A DNA stretch of 21,880 bases from a virus. The stretch covers positions 1 through 21,880 of IMG/VR virus record IMGVR_UViG_3300010885_044285; one strand, given 5' to 3'. Position 1 is the first letter of the stretch. Every line of letters begins with the position of its first letter. The notes beneath the pieces are model-generated. The model was not told the origin of the DNA. It ran no database searches and was given only the letters and a program-made list of their open reading frames with translations. Position numbers and translations under genes: made by a program. Positions 1 to 7,080 of this stretch are shown here, one piece after another.

Positions 1-1998
1 ACCACGCTTACGCTTAATATAAGCACTACCTACAGTATTCATAGCGCCTGGACGAACCAAAGCATTAGATGCTGCAAGATCTTCAAACTTATCAACACCC
101 ATTTTCATAAGAAGGTTTGTATAAGGAGTTGCTTCTGCTTGAAACACTCCCTTTGTAAAACCATTTGAAAGATTCTCATAAACCTTTGGATCATCAAACT
201 TTATATCTTTAAGGTTGATATCCTTTTTCTTTACATGCTTGATTGTTCTTATTGCATCATCAATAACAGATAATGTCTTAAGCCCAAGTACGTCCAGTTT
301 AATTAGACCTAAGTCTGCTGTCTGTTCCATGTCATATGCAACAACTGGAATACGACCTGATACTGAATCATTTGGATCTTTACGTGTTTCAATTGGTACA
401 TACTTGCTAATGTCGTCTTTTGCAACTACAACTCCCGCTGCATGCATACCATTTCCACGAATCTTTCCACGAAGCATTGAAGCGTACTTAGTTACTTCAG
501 GATATTTGTTTCTAAACTCCTGTGTACTTTGGCTTGACTCATACTCTTCAAATGTTTCAACACCCTTGAGTGCTTTGTCTACTTCACCAAGAGGAACTAG
601 TAAGGCTCTTGCAACGTCTCTTACAACACCTTTGTCTTTAAAGTACTGGTATGTAGAAATAGATGCTACGTGCTTAAACTTCTTACGAAGATACTCTTTA
701 ACTTCTCCACGACGACGGTCCATAAAGTCCGTATCAATATCTGGAAAGTCATTACGCTCTGGATTAATAAAGCGGAAGAACAGCAAGTCATATTCAATTG
801 GGTCTACTTCTGTAATACCCAACAAATAGCATACTAGCGACCCTGCGGCTGATCCTCTTCCTGGTCCAACAAGGATTTCATTTGTTTTCGCCCAGCCAAC
901 CATATCGCTGACAACAAGAAAATAGCTAGCAAAGTTTTTATCGGAAATAACCTGGAGCTCTTCTTTAAGTCTTTCTTTATATTCTTCATTCTCTAAACCC
1001 TTTTCTGTTAGTGCTTTATTGCACATCTCTTTTAATGTCTTTAATGCATTCTTTTTAGGAACTGGGAGCAAGTCCAAGTTCTCATGAAAATCATATACAT
1101 CAATCTTGTCAGCAATTTCTACTGATGATTGATAAATGTCTTCTCTTGTAATCCCCGCTGCTTCAAAGTCCGTTTTAATCTCATCATAGGATTGAATATA
1201 AACGTTAATGTCAGCGAAAGAAATAGGGCGATTGGGATAAAAATGATCAAACCTATCAATGAGATTAGTATGGACACGACCAGTTGTATAGTCTGCTTCT
1301 TTATTTTGAGCTGGCTTGGTAGAAAGGATGAGTAGAAGCTCTTCCAAATCCCGTTCTTCTTTGACTGCAAAATGACAATCTCCCGTTGCTACTGGTTGTA
1401 CTTTAAATTCATCTGCCAATGCAAGTAAAGCAGTATTTAAACTATCTGGGTTGTGTGCTTGAACCTCAATATAAAAGTCATTACCAAAACGGTCTTTAAG
1501 AATTTTAGTATATTCTCTTGCTTTTTCATTATCTCCACGCTCTATAGCCTTAGAAATAATGCCGCCCATGCAACCAGACAATACAATTATACCGTCACCA
1601 AACTCAAAAAGAACTTCCATGTCAATGCGTGGCTTATGATAATAACCTTCTGTCCAAGCAATCTGAGAAAGTTTTTGAAGATTTTTTAAACCTAAATCGT
1701 TCTTTGCTAATAAAATAATGTGTGAGTATAGAGAAGTATTATCATCTCTTTTTGCTACTGCTCTTTTGTCAAAACGGTCTGTTTCTGAAAGATAGGCCTC
1801 AAGCCCAAGTATAGGCTTCATCCCAAGTTCTTTTGCAGCAATTTGCATATCTCTATGAGATGCAAGAGAGCCATGATCAGTAATAGCCAAACATGTCTGA
1901 CCTTGATTTTTTGCAGCCTCAAGTAATTCAAGAGGTGTATTTAAACCATCCATAAGCGAATAGTGCGAATGGACATGCAAGTGAACAAAGTCAGACAT
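1..1998 (-). CDS. dnaE: C-family DNA polymerase III alpha subunit (DnaE-type), 3' part missing
   Basis: Replicative DNA polymerase; 666 codons are visible and the frame is still open at the left window edge, so the C-terminal part lies outside. I translated this frame myself from the ATG at 1998. The N-terminal PHP domain starts with HLHVHSHYS at residues 6-14. All nine metal ligands of active bacterial PHP domains can be placed: H8, H10, D17, H42, E67, H93, C143, D207, H209. The palm carries GPGRGSAAGS at 379-388, the catalytic pair in PDIDTDF (D422, D424), and the third aspartate in LIKLDVLGLKTL (D569). The visible end (RPGAM, about 650) matches the fingers region. A weak GAAAG precedes the ATG. 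It is the last visible gene of the replication operon, 24 bases after the SSB gene. Intact PHP ligands suggest built-in 3'-5' proofreading, which is an inference from the family. Confidence 0.96.
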   Translation of the reverse strand, partial: MSDFVHLHVHSHYSLMDGLNTPLELLEAAKNQGQTCLAITDHGSLASHRDMQIAAKELGMKPILGLEAYLSETDRFDKRAVAKRDDNTSLYSHIILLAKNDLGLKNLQKLSQIAWTEGYYHKPRIDMEVLFEFGDGIIVLSGCMGGIISKAIERGDNEKAREYTKILKDRFGNDFYIEVQAHNPDSLNTALLALADEFKVQPVATGDCHFAVKEERDLEELLLILSTKPAQNKEADYTTGRVHTNLIDRFDHFYPNRPISFADINVYIQSYDEIKTDFEAAGITREDIYQSSVEIADKIDVYDFHENLDLLPVPKKNALKTLKEMCNKALTEKGLENEEYKERLKEELQVISDKNFASYFLVVSDMVGWAKTNEILVGPGRGSAAGSLVCYLLGITEVDPIEYDLLFFRFINPERNDFPDIDTDFMDRRRGEVKEYLRKKFKHVASISTYQYFKDKGVVRDVARALLVPLGEVDKALKGVETFEEYESSQSTQEFRNKYPEVTKYASMLRGKIRGNGMHAAGVVVAKDDISKYVPIETRKDPNDSVSGRIPVVAYDMEQTADLGLIKLDVLGLKTLSVIDDAIRTIKHVKKKDINLKDIKFDDPKVYENLSNGFTKGVFQAEATPYTNLLMKMGVDKFEDLAASNALVRPGAMNTVGSAYIKRKRG

Positions 1999-2022
1999 GT
2001 TTAACTTTCTGTTAGTTATTTA

Positions 2023-2700
2023 TTACCACTCAACGGCTGATGAGGTGGATGACGCTTCTGCGCTTGATGAGTCAGAAGTAATTCCTAGGTAGAAATTCTC
2101 CTGCTCTGGATACTGAACATCACGAACTGCTGTCTTAGCAAGATCAAATAGTTCATACTTGTCAAAATCAATTTCTGCTGCATTTGCTGTAGGCAGAGGA
2201 ATGATTGAATAGTTAGTATCAGTTTTCTCACCTGTACGCTTTAGCTTCCAGTTAAGGTTTGTAATACTTCCTGTCTCACCTGCATAAGCAACAACTTCTT
2301 GTGTTGCTGACTTAGGACCAACGCCTTGCGAAAAGATTGCAACATATGGCTCTTCTGCGCCGTCATCAACTAATACGTTAGCGTAAAAACGTTGACGACC
2401 TTTCCAGCCAGCCTTTGCATCACGACGATGCATTTCGCATCCGTAGCAACGGCCTTGATCTTCAATTGTGCAAAGCGCTTTACGCTTGTAGTCATGTGGA
2501 TTTGTGTGCTCAATTGCAATAAAAGCTAGGCCAGCTTTTTCAACATATGTTGCTGAGTCTGGATCAATTTCTTGCATGAAGCGGATTTTTAATGATTGGC
2601 CATCTTTAAGTTGTAGCCATCTTCCTTTTTGTGAATCACCTGAATGTGACTTTTGTTCCATTTGAAGGTTCATAGCCTTCAAGCCTGTTACTATACCCAT
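2023..2700 (-). CDS. gp32-like single-stranded DNA-binding protein
   Basis: 225-aa protein that I read as the phage single-strand-binding protein, coating template strands at the fork. The best evidence is a zinc motif with the order and spacing of T4 gp32: H65, C77, C85, C88 (H-x11-C-x7-C-x2-C; gp32 uses H-C-C-C near residues 64-90). Aromatic and basic residues surround it. The C-terminus is a flexible Ser/Glu/Asp-rich tail ending in EW, like the tails through which phage SSBs recruit partners. The ATG is preceded by AGGAG at a good distance. It lies between primase and polymerase. An extended -10 promoter (2746-2754) sits just upstream, so it may be expressed above the rest of the operon, as an abundant coating protein would need. 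Overall fold assignment is inference. Confidence 0.75.
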   Translation of the reverse strand: MGIVTGLKAMNLQMEQKSHSGDSQKGRWLQLKDGQSLKIRFMQEIDPDSATYVEKAGLAFIAIEHTNPHDYKRKALCTIEDQGRCYGCEMHRRDAKAGWKGRQRFYANVLVDDGAEEPYVAIFSQGVGPKSATQEVVAYAGETGSITNLNWKLKRTGEKTDTNYSIIPLPTANAAEIDFDKYELFDLAKTAVRDVQYPEQENFYLGITSDSSSAEASSTSSAVEW

Positions 2701-2745
2701 TTATTTCTCCTTGTGTAGTGGACTATATTGTGTCCTGTTATTACT

Positions 2746-2754
2746 ATTATATCA
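2746..2754 (-). promoter_or_regulatory. extended -10 promoter candidate before the SSB gene
   Basis: On the minus strand this reads TGATATAAT, an exact TGnTATAAT extended -10. The TGA is the primase stop codon. No good -35 is present at 16-18 bases. A transcript would start about 40 bases before the SSB ATG and leave its AGGAG site intact. Confidence 0.45.
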
Positions 2755-3711
2755 CATAACAGCGTACTCAAAATGCGGAATTGCATTCTTTATACACTGC
2801 TTTATTTCTTCATCAGTCATATCCCCAACATCTTTAGCAGAATGAGGATAGATTATGTTGTGGTCATATTTAGCCCACAAAATATTTTTACTCTTTAACT
2901 TACTAGCAATAGTATTACCTAAAGCCCTTCCAGCAGAATCATTATCTGTCATTATAATAATTGTAGAAGCATATCTATTTAAGTTTTTTATGTTCATGTC
3001 TGATATGCTTCCACCTAATGTGCCTACAGCATTTGGATATCCCGCCTGCCATAGCCTAATAACATCAAATGAAGACTCACAAACAATAATAGTTCCGCCT
3101 TCACGCTTAGCCCTGTGTAGATTAAACATTGTCTTGTTACGTGGCAGATTTACGCTATTCTTAAACTGCTTATCTTTAATGGATCTTCCAATTATTCCTA
3201 CGGGTAGCCCGTCTGGGGAGTGAAGTGGTACAGTTACCATACCCATTGAATTAGAATAGCCTAAACTAAAGTGTTCCATTGCTTCTGCATTAATATTTCT
3301 TGACTCAAAATAATCTATTGCATCTTTGTTGTTAGCCAAATCTGCATGAAGTCGATCTAAAGTTTGTGTAGAGAACTCTGTAAACTCTGGTTTTTCATCA
3401 AGCAAGTCTTTAAGGCCTTCTTCAAAAGCCTCTTCTTGTGTTTGCTTGTTCTGAGATATAAATCTTAGAGCCTCAAAATCATTTCTATCTGTAAGTGCTT
3501 TAACTAAGTCTAATATTGTTCCAGAGGAATCGCAATTTTGATTGTAGCAAATATATAAACCTTTGGAATAACTTACAGCAAAAGCTGGGGAATCTACGTT
3601 GTGATGAAACGGACATAAGCATAAAAAGTCTGTGCCAGTCTCTGAAACAACATCTATATTGCAGGAACGCAAAATAGAACGGAGATCCGCTTTAGTATAT
3701 GCATCTAACAT
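2752..3711 (-). CDS. DNA primase (CHC2 zinc finger + TOPRIM)
   Basis: 319-aa DnaG-type primase, making RNA primers at the fork. Residues 25-70 form a CHC2 zinc finger with C33, H36, C55 and C60; the last pair is C-x4-C rather than the usual C-x2-C. Residues 140-200 fit the N-terminal half of the RNA polymerase core (FSLGYSNSMGMVTVPL). The TOPRIM part has the catalytic glutamate in CESSFDV (E212) and the metal-binding pair in MTDNDSAG (D256, D258). It is shorter than bacterial DnaG (about 580 aa) and has no obvious C-terminal helicase-binding domain, as in many phage primases. The start has AAGGAT five bases before the ATG, and that site overlaps the stop of the 93-aa gene. It lies downstream of the helicase gene, so the two probably act together. 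Confidence 0.92.
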   Translation of the reverse strand: MLDAYTKADLRSILRSCNIDVVSETGTDFLCLCPFHHNVDSPAFAVSYSKGLYICYNQNCDSSGTILDLVKALTDRNDFEALRFISQNKQTQEEAFEEGLKDLLDEKPEFTEFSTQTLDRLHADLANNKDAIDYFESRNINAEAMEHFSLGYSNSMGMVTVPLHSPDGLPVGIIGRSIKDKQFKNSVNLPRNKTMFNLHRAKREGGTIIVCESSFDVIRLWQAGYPNAVGTLGGSISDMNIKNLNRYASTIIIMTDNDSAGRALGNTIASKLKSKNILWAKYDHNIIYPHSAKDVGDMTDEEIKQCIKNAIPHFEYAVM

Positions 3712-3713
3712 TT

Positions 3714-3995
3714 TTATCCTTTAGGTATTAAACTCTGTCCCGAGAAACCTTCATATTTTAGTGCTTTGGCTTTCCCAAGATAAATCCCGTACATAACTAG
3801 GTTAAAGGTATAGTGATCCTTATCCTCATTATATTTTATATTAAATTGTGGCTGTATGTCAAGTACAGGAATATAACCTTTGTCCCGCATCTGCTGAACT
3901 AAAAGCCTTTCATAATTCTCTCTAGAGATCTGGAGTTTAGAGTCATCAATGATGGTTCCGCTTATCCAAAAGTCATGTATTTTTCTTGGGTACAT
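3714..3995 (-). CDS. conserved small protein between helicase and primase
   Basis: 93-aa protein of unrecognised family. It has mixed alpha/beta character: a charged helix around residues 24-39 (ENYERLLVQQMRDKGY), then two strand-like segments (VLDIQPQFNIKY and HYTFNLVMYGIYLG). There is no cysteine cluster, signal peptide or membrane segment. The ATG at 3995 is preceded by TTAGG at short spacing. Its place between helicase and primase, two bases from the primase, suggests a replisome accessory role, but that is only context. A promoter-like extended -10 (4017-4025) lies just upstream, making it the first gene of a primase-SSB-polymerase transcript. Confidence 0.75.
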   Translation of the reverse strand: MYPRKIHDFWISGTIIDDSKLQISRENYERLLVQQMRDKGYIPVLDIQPQFNIKYNEDKDHYTFNLVMYGIYLGKAKALKYEGFSGQSLIPKG

Positions 3996-4016
3996 GGCTG
4001 CCTAACTGTCTTGATA

Positions 4017-4025
4017 ATTATACCA
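4017..4025 (-). promoter_or_regulatory. extended -10 promoter candidate before the 93-aa gene and primase
   Basis: The minus strand reads TGGTATAAT, an exact TGnTATAAT, in the 51-base gap between the helicase stop and the next ATG. The -35 at 16-18 bases is poor (ATGTAA or TATGTA), so activity would depend on the extended -10. Start would be about 15 bases before the ATG. Confidence 0.45.
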
Positions 4026-4046
4026 ATTTAGATAGACATTACATAT

Positions 4047-5273
4047 TTATCCAATAGGAATATCGTAGACCTCTTTAACAATTCCTCGATTAAGGTCCCA
4101 ATCTAGATACATTCCAAACTCAGTTCCATGTCGATTCTTACGGCTTACAATTTCCATGATATTGTTATCTGGATTCTTGTGGATAGCCATTGCCATATCA
4201 GCATCATACTCAATTGCTTTTGACCAAGCAACTTGTGAGAGCATTGGTGGTGAGTCATGGTCTGCTACTTCTTCTGCAGTTGCAGCAGTAATATCAATAA
4301 TGGGAATATTATTACTCATAGCCAACTTCTTAAACGACTTTGAGATATTCATATTTCTTTCTGTTGGTCCCTTTGAATTCTGGTTATCAGCAAACAACTG
4401 GTGATAATCAAGAATGACTATATCTGGCTTATATTGATCAATCTTTCCCTGAATAACATTCGGAGTAACTTCACCCATACCTTCATTTGATACTAGGATA
4501 AACTGATTCTTACCAGCAAACTTCTTTGAGCCCCAATCATCAAATTGGTCAATGTTAATATCTCCTCTAGCAAAGTCTGAAGCTTTGAACAATCCCGACC
4601 CCATCATTGTATAGATACGATCACGCATATTCTCTGGAGTCATTTCAAGGGATACAATCATTGGCTTAAAGCCCTGTTCCCACGCTTTGCAGGCCAAATA
4701 AGACGAGAACCACGTCTTACCCTTACCTGGCCATCCAATCATCACTATAAGGTGCCCTGGAGCCATTCCAGTAGGGTATGCGTAGTCAATAGCCTTAAAG
4801 CCTGTCATGATCCCTGGACTTCCACCCATAGCATCGGAACGGTCTTTAATTGCTTGAAAATGTTTTTCTGCCTCTTTATAATCAGTTAAATCAACATCTC
4901 TAACATTAGAAGTAAGCTTTCCAAGTGTAGCTAGTTCCGCTTGCATTTGTGCAATGACTCTACCCGAAGCTTCTGTCTTAAGACTTGCACCTGATGAAAG
5001 CAAAAGATTTCTTAATCTTGAAGCAAGATATTCATTCTTAAGTTGGTCAAGATAATAGGCAGTCTCACCCTTTGTCTTTGTTGGTTCAAAATCTTTAAAC
5101 TTTTCAGTAAGAACAGATACATCAGGTACTGCTTTAAACTTTAAATAATAAGATTTGAGTCCCTCCCACACATCTCTGTGTGAGGTAAATACTTCATCAA
5201 TGTTGCCAGAGAGGACAACTGAAATATCCTTGTTCTCACATATCGCTGTTATTACTGCTGACTCTGTATTCAT
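4047..5273 (-). CDS. DnaB-like replicative helicase
   Basis: 408-aa RecA-fold hexameric helicase that unwinds DNA ahead of the polymerase. From the chosen ATG, Walker A is GWPGKGKT (180-187), followed by a strand ending SLEM (208-211), Walker B in VILDY (D289), and a C-terminal segment YDADMAMAIH. The first 100 residues are helical, as in DnaB N-terminal domains. The frame could begin at a TTG (5288), but the ATG at 5273 gives the typical N-terminus ESAVITAIC and is preferred; AAAGAG lies before it. It overlaps the upstream 119-aa gene by 38 bases. Oddity: the motif that normally carries a conserved glutamine after a hydrophobic strand reads DITAATAEE, so the glutamine is absent. Confidence 0.93.
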   Translation of the reverse strand: MNTESAVITAICENKDISVVLSGNIDEVFTSHRDVWEGLKSYYLKFKAVPDVSVLTEKFKDFEPTKTKGETAYYLDQLKNEYLASRLRNLLLSSGASLKTEASGRVIAQMQAELATLGKLTSNVRDVDLTDYKEAEKHFQAIKDRSDAMGGSPGIMTGFKAIDYAYPTGMAPGHLIVMIGWPGKGKTWFSSYLACKAWEQGFKPMIVSLEMTPENMRDRIYTMMGSGLFKASDFARGDINIDQFDDWGSKKFAGKNQFILVSNEGMGEVTPNVIQGKIDQYKPDIVILDYHQLFADNQNSKGPTERNMNISKSFKKLAMSNNIPIIDITAATAEEVADHDSPPMLSQVAWSKAIEYDADMAMAIHKNPDNNIMEIVSRKNRHGTEFGMYLDWDLNRGIVKEVYDIPIG

Positions 5274-5595
5274 TGTCTCTTTCTTCAACCATAGTTTTTG
5301 TCTTCGCCCTGATTAGTTCACGGCGCCTTTTATCTTCTTCAATTTGCGTTAAAGTTAAATCTATCTTTTCAAAATTATAAAAAAACCACTGCAGGGGATG
5401 ATTTGGACGACTCATCTTAAAGTAATATTCTAGCAGCTCTTTGGCTCTATCGTAACCAATGCTATCAACAACATCCTGCATAGCCCACTTCTCTCTATAA
5501 CGATTTACAATGGGTGCTTTAGAATAGACCTGTTTATATAAAGCACAATAAAACCCAACTAAACCGTAGGCTAACTTTGCTTCATCTTTGGTCAT
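5236..5595 (-). CDS. possible helicase loader / replication accessory protein
   Basis: 119-aa, strongly basic and helical protein. A central segment (about 46-80) has the pattern IGYDRAKELLEYYF ... HPLQWFFYNFEKID, similar to small phage proteins encoded next to DnaB-type helicases and described as loaders or DnaD-like accessory proteins. The C-terminal third (85-108) is a highly charged helix rich in Lys, Arg and Glu. The gene starts with an ATG overlapping the TGA of the 70-aa gene (ATGA) and ends 38 bases inside the helicase gene, so the two are probably translationally coupled. The loader function rests on position and general character only; no catalytic motif is present. Confidence 0.6.
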   Translation of the reverse strand: MTKDEAKLAYGLVGFYCALYKQVYSKAPIVNRYREKWAMQDVVDSIGYDRAKELLEYYFKMSRPNHPLQWFFYNFEKIDLTLTQIEEDKRRRELIRAKTKTMVEERDNEYRVSSNNSDM

Positions 5596-5804
5596 TTTTT
5601 ACTCGCTTTTAATTCTTCCTCTATTTCGTTGACTTTTTCCATCAACTTATTTTCTACAAAAGTATAAACTCTTTCAGTAGCCTCATCAATATTTTCTCCA
5701 GAGCGCTGATAATCTTCAATTGCAATGCCAACTTTAATGTTTTCAAAGTTGCCTAGGTTCCTAGTAAAATGCAACTCAACTTTAATTCCTGTCTGATTCG
5801 TCAT
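5592..5804 (-). CDS. small conserved phage protein, beta strands plus acidic helix
   Basis: 70-aa protein of unknown function. The first half (VELHFTRNLGNFENIKVGIAI) reads as paired beta strands; the second half is an acidic helix ending in Glu/Lys-rich sequence (ENKLMEKVNEIEEELKASKK). I recall similar small proteins with an N-L-G-N-[FY]-E-[NS] core from other phages near recombination or replication genes, but cannot confirm this here. GAGG lies about ten bases before the ATG. It overlaps the preceding gene by 23 bases and the following gene by 4. Confidence 0.7.
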   Translation of the reverse strand: MTNQTGIKVELHFTRNLGNFENIKVGIAIEDYQRSGENIDEATERVYTFVENKLMEKVNEIEEELKASKK

Positions 5805-6024
5805 CTAACTTGACCTCTTCCTTTTCTGCTATTGAAAATCCTGGCTTAAACTTTTTAGGACCCTTATCTGATAAATGCTGATAAAGCATCATCAAACGAT
5901 CTGATATTGCTATCATAGCATCTAGGTCTTCTTTTTGTCCAGCCAGCTCCATAGCATACTCAAGAACTCTTAATGAAGCATCTAAGGTTTGTTTTGCTTC
6001 TTTACTTAGTTTATTATCTACCAC
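5782..6024 (-). CDS. small helical protein of the replication operon
   Basis: 80-aa protein, unrecognised. Residues about 8-55 are almost wholly helical (LSKEAKQTLDASLRVLEYAM, then DLDAMIAISDRLMMLYQHLS), and the C-terminal end is charged and acidic. I chose the GTG at 6024, which has GGAAG eight bases upstream and overlaps the TAG of the HTH gene. A TTG at 6039 would add five residues but has no ribosome-binding sequence. It may form a helical-bundle adaptor, but nothing shows a partner. Confidence 0.65.
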   Translation of the reverse strand: MVDNKLSKEAKQTLDASLRVLEYAMELAGQKEDLDAMIAISDRLMMLYQHLSDKGPKKFKPGFSIAEKEEVKLDDESDRN

Positions 6025-6533
6025 TCTGGTTGCTTCCAAACTGGTGTAAATGTACCATCGTTATTTTTAACATATAAAATATTTTCCTGTCTCATTATAG
6101 CTTCAATCTCTGCTCTAGAGGGCATGTTGCCTGGATGGACTATACCATCATTTCTGGGTCTGCCTCTATGGACAGTTTTAAAAAAATCGTGCATCTCTCT
6201 AACATCGTCTTCACTCCAGTAGTATTTACCTGGAGTTTTTCTACCATTTAAAGAGTATACTTGTTTGGGAGTTTTTATATTCCCCGCATATAAATGTCTC
6301 TTGATGGTATCTTCATGCTTTCCAATAATTTTACATACTTTTGAGATAGGGTAAGCGCTTTGCATATTTTTCTTAACATCAGTTAATGCAAATGCTACAC
6401 GCTTACCCAACTCATAATCCCAGGCGACCATAAGATCTTCTGCTCTTGATTGTCTTAAGACTTTATAAAGCTTGGCATTTAAATAGAAATACCTAAGCTT
6501 TTCTGAAGTTCCTCTTCTTTTTTTGACAGCCAT
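6018..6533 (-). CDS. HTH DNA-binding protein (MerR/excisionase-like helices)
   Basis: 171-aa probable DNA-binding protein. Residues 60-115 read as a MerR-like winged helix: YPISKVCKIIGKHEDTIKRH followed by YAGNIKTPK and a wing around GRKTPGKYYWSEDDVREMHD. After it comes a conserved-looking segment with HRGRPRNDG and MPSRAEIEAIMR. The N-terminal 50 residues include LRYFYLNAKLYKVLRQSRAEDL. The frame is open to a TTG (6587) and an ATG (6566), but ATG 6533 has AAGG eight bases upstream and is preferred. Even so, it overlaps the zinc-ribbon gene by 55 bases. I recall this architecture from other phages, where it is called a DNA-binding protein. It might regulate the replication operon or mark an origin; neither is shown. 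Confidence 0.75.
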   Translation of the reverse strand: MAVKKRRGTSEKLRYFYLNAKLYKVLRQSRAEDLMVAWDYELGKRVAFALTDVKKNMQSAYPISKVCKIIGKHEDTIKRHLYAGNIKTPKQVYSLNGRKTPGKYYWSEDDVREMHDFFKTVHRGRPRNDGIVHPGNMPSRAEIEAIMRQENILYVKNNDGTFTPVWKQPEW

Positions 6534-6661
6534 ATACCGAACCTTAAATCCCTTTTGATCATCCATCGTTTCCCACACATAACGCAATATAGCTCAACAC
6601 GGATTTTTTGAGAATAAACCCTGTCTACAAAAACTCTACCATTGCATTTTTTACAGTACAT
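6479..6661 (-). CDS. small zinc-ribbon protein
   Basis: 60-aa protein with two CxxC knuckles, C3/C6 and C26/C29, separated by a two-strand segment (VFVDRVYSQKIRVELYC). This is the layout of a treble-clef or zinc-ribbon fold. The C-terminal half is basic, with a short charged helix. Such proteins bind nucleic acid or act as adaptors. It is the first gene of the replication operon, 20 bases after the holin-like gene. Its 3' end overlaps the HTH gene. No strong ribosome-binding sequence is visible (only A/G-rich AAGAAAA). The zinc site is clear; the role is unknown. Confidence 0.75.
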   Translation of the reverse strand: MYCKKCNGRVFVDRVYSQKIRVELYCVMCGKRWMIKRDLRFGIWLSKKEEELQKSLGISI

Positions 6662-6681
6662 TATTTAGTTTTCTTTTTTGC

Positions 6682-6984
6682 TTACTTAGAAGCAACCTTT
6701 TTAGAAGTAGCCTTATTAGGCTTTGAAGCCTCAGACAACTTCTTTTCAACTGTTGATGTAACTGCTTTTGCCACTAGGCCAAATGCTGGGTCTTTCTTGT
6801 TAGCGTAGCGCAATACTACTGGAACAAGTGAAGCCCATAGAGAGTTTGCTACTAGCAACCACTCATGACCACCGAAGCTTTGAATTGACACACCTGTTGA
6901 TGCTGCAACAATTGTTGCCGCTCCAATGATCTGTCCGATCAAGTTACGAACATAAGATTCAATCATTGCTTGATTAATCTTCAT
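6682..6984 (-). CDS. holin-like small membrane protein
   Basis: 100-aa protein with two hydrophobic segments: about 13-33 (NLIGQIIGAATIVAASTGVS) and 41-60 (EWLLVANSLWASLVPVVLRY). A basic Lys/Ser/Ala-rich tail follows. Small size, two membrane spans and a charged C-terminus fit a class II holin, which makes holes in the inner membrane for lysis. The motif NKKDPAFGLVAKA after the second span recurs, as I recall, in small phage proteins labelled holin. AGGAG lies seven bases before the ATG. It has its own promoter-like sequence (7051-7080). No endolysin gene is adjacent, so holin is a reasonable but unproven call; another membrane protein is possible. Confidence 0.6.
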   Translation of the reverse strand: MKINQAMIESYVRNLIGQIIGAATIVAASTGVSIQSFGGHEWLLVANSLWASLVPVVLRYANKKDPAFGLVAKAVTSTVEKKLSEASKPNKATSKKVASK

Positions 6985-7050
6985 TTTTTTCTCCTTTTAG
7001 TTTGTTGGTACTGCTGGGTATCGAAACCCTTTTCTATAATGATTTTTAGC

Positions 7051-7080
7051 ATTATACCGAAAATAATTTCCCATCTACAA
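7051..7080 (-). promoter_or_regulatory. sigma70-like promoter before the holin-like gene
   Basis: TATAAT at 7051-7056 with TTGTAG at 7075-7080 and an 18-base spacer (minus strand). The TAA stop of the phosphoesterase gene lies inside the -10. The -35 matches only the TTG half. A transcript would have a leader of about 60 bases before the holin-like ATG. Confidence 0.5.

Noticed and set aside
215-829. 204-aa open frame on the plus strand
   Set aside because: It lies wholly antisense to dnaE codons, in a region with clear polymerase motifs. Its composition is Ser/Thr/Leu-rich as expected of a shadow frame, and no ribosome-binding site or domain is seen.
6534-6587. Longer HTH protein starting at TTG 6587 or ATG 6566
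   Set aside because: The overlap with the zinc-ribbon gene would reach 88-109 bases, and only the ATG at 6533 has a well-spaced AAGG.
7016-7029. GGGTATCGAAACCC inverted repeat as a terminator
   Set aside because: Only four base pairs and a six-base loop, with no T-run on the transcribed strand afterwards.
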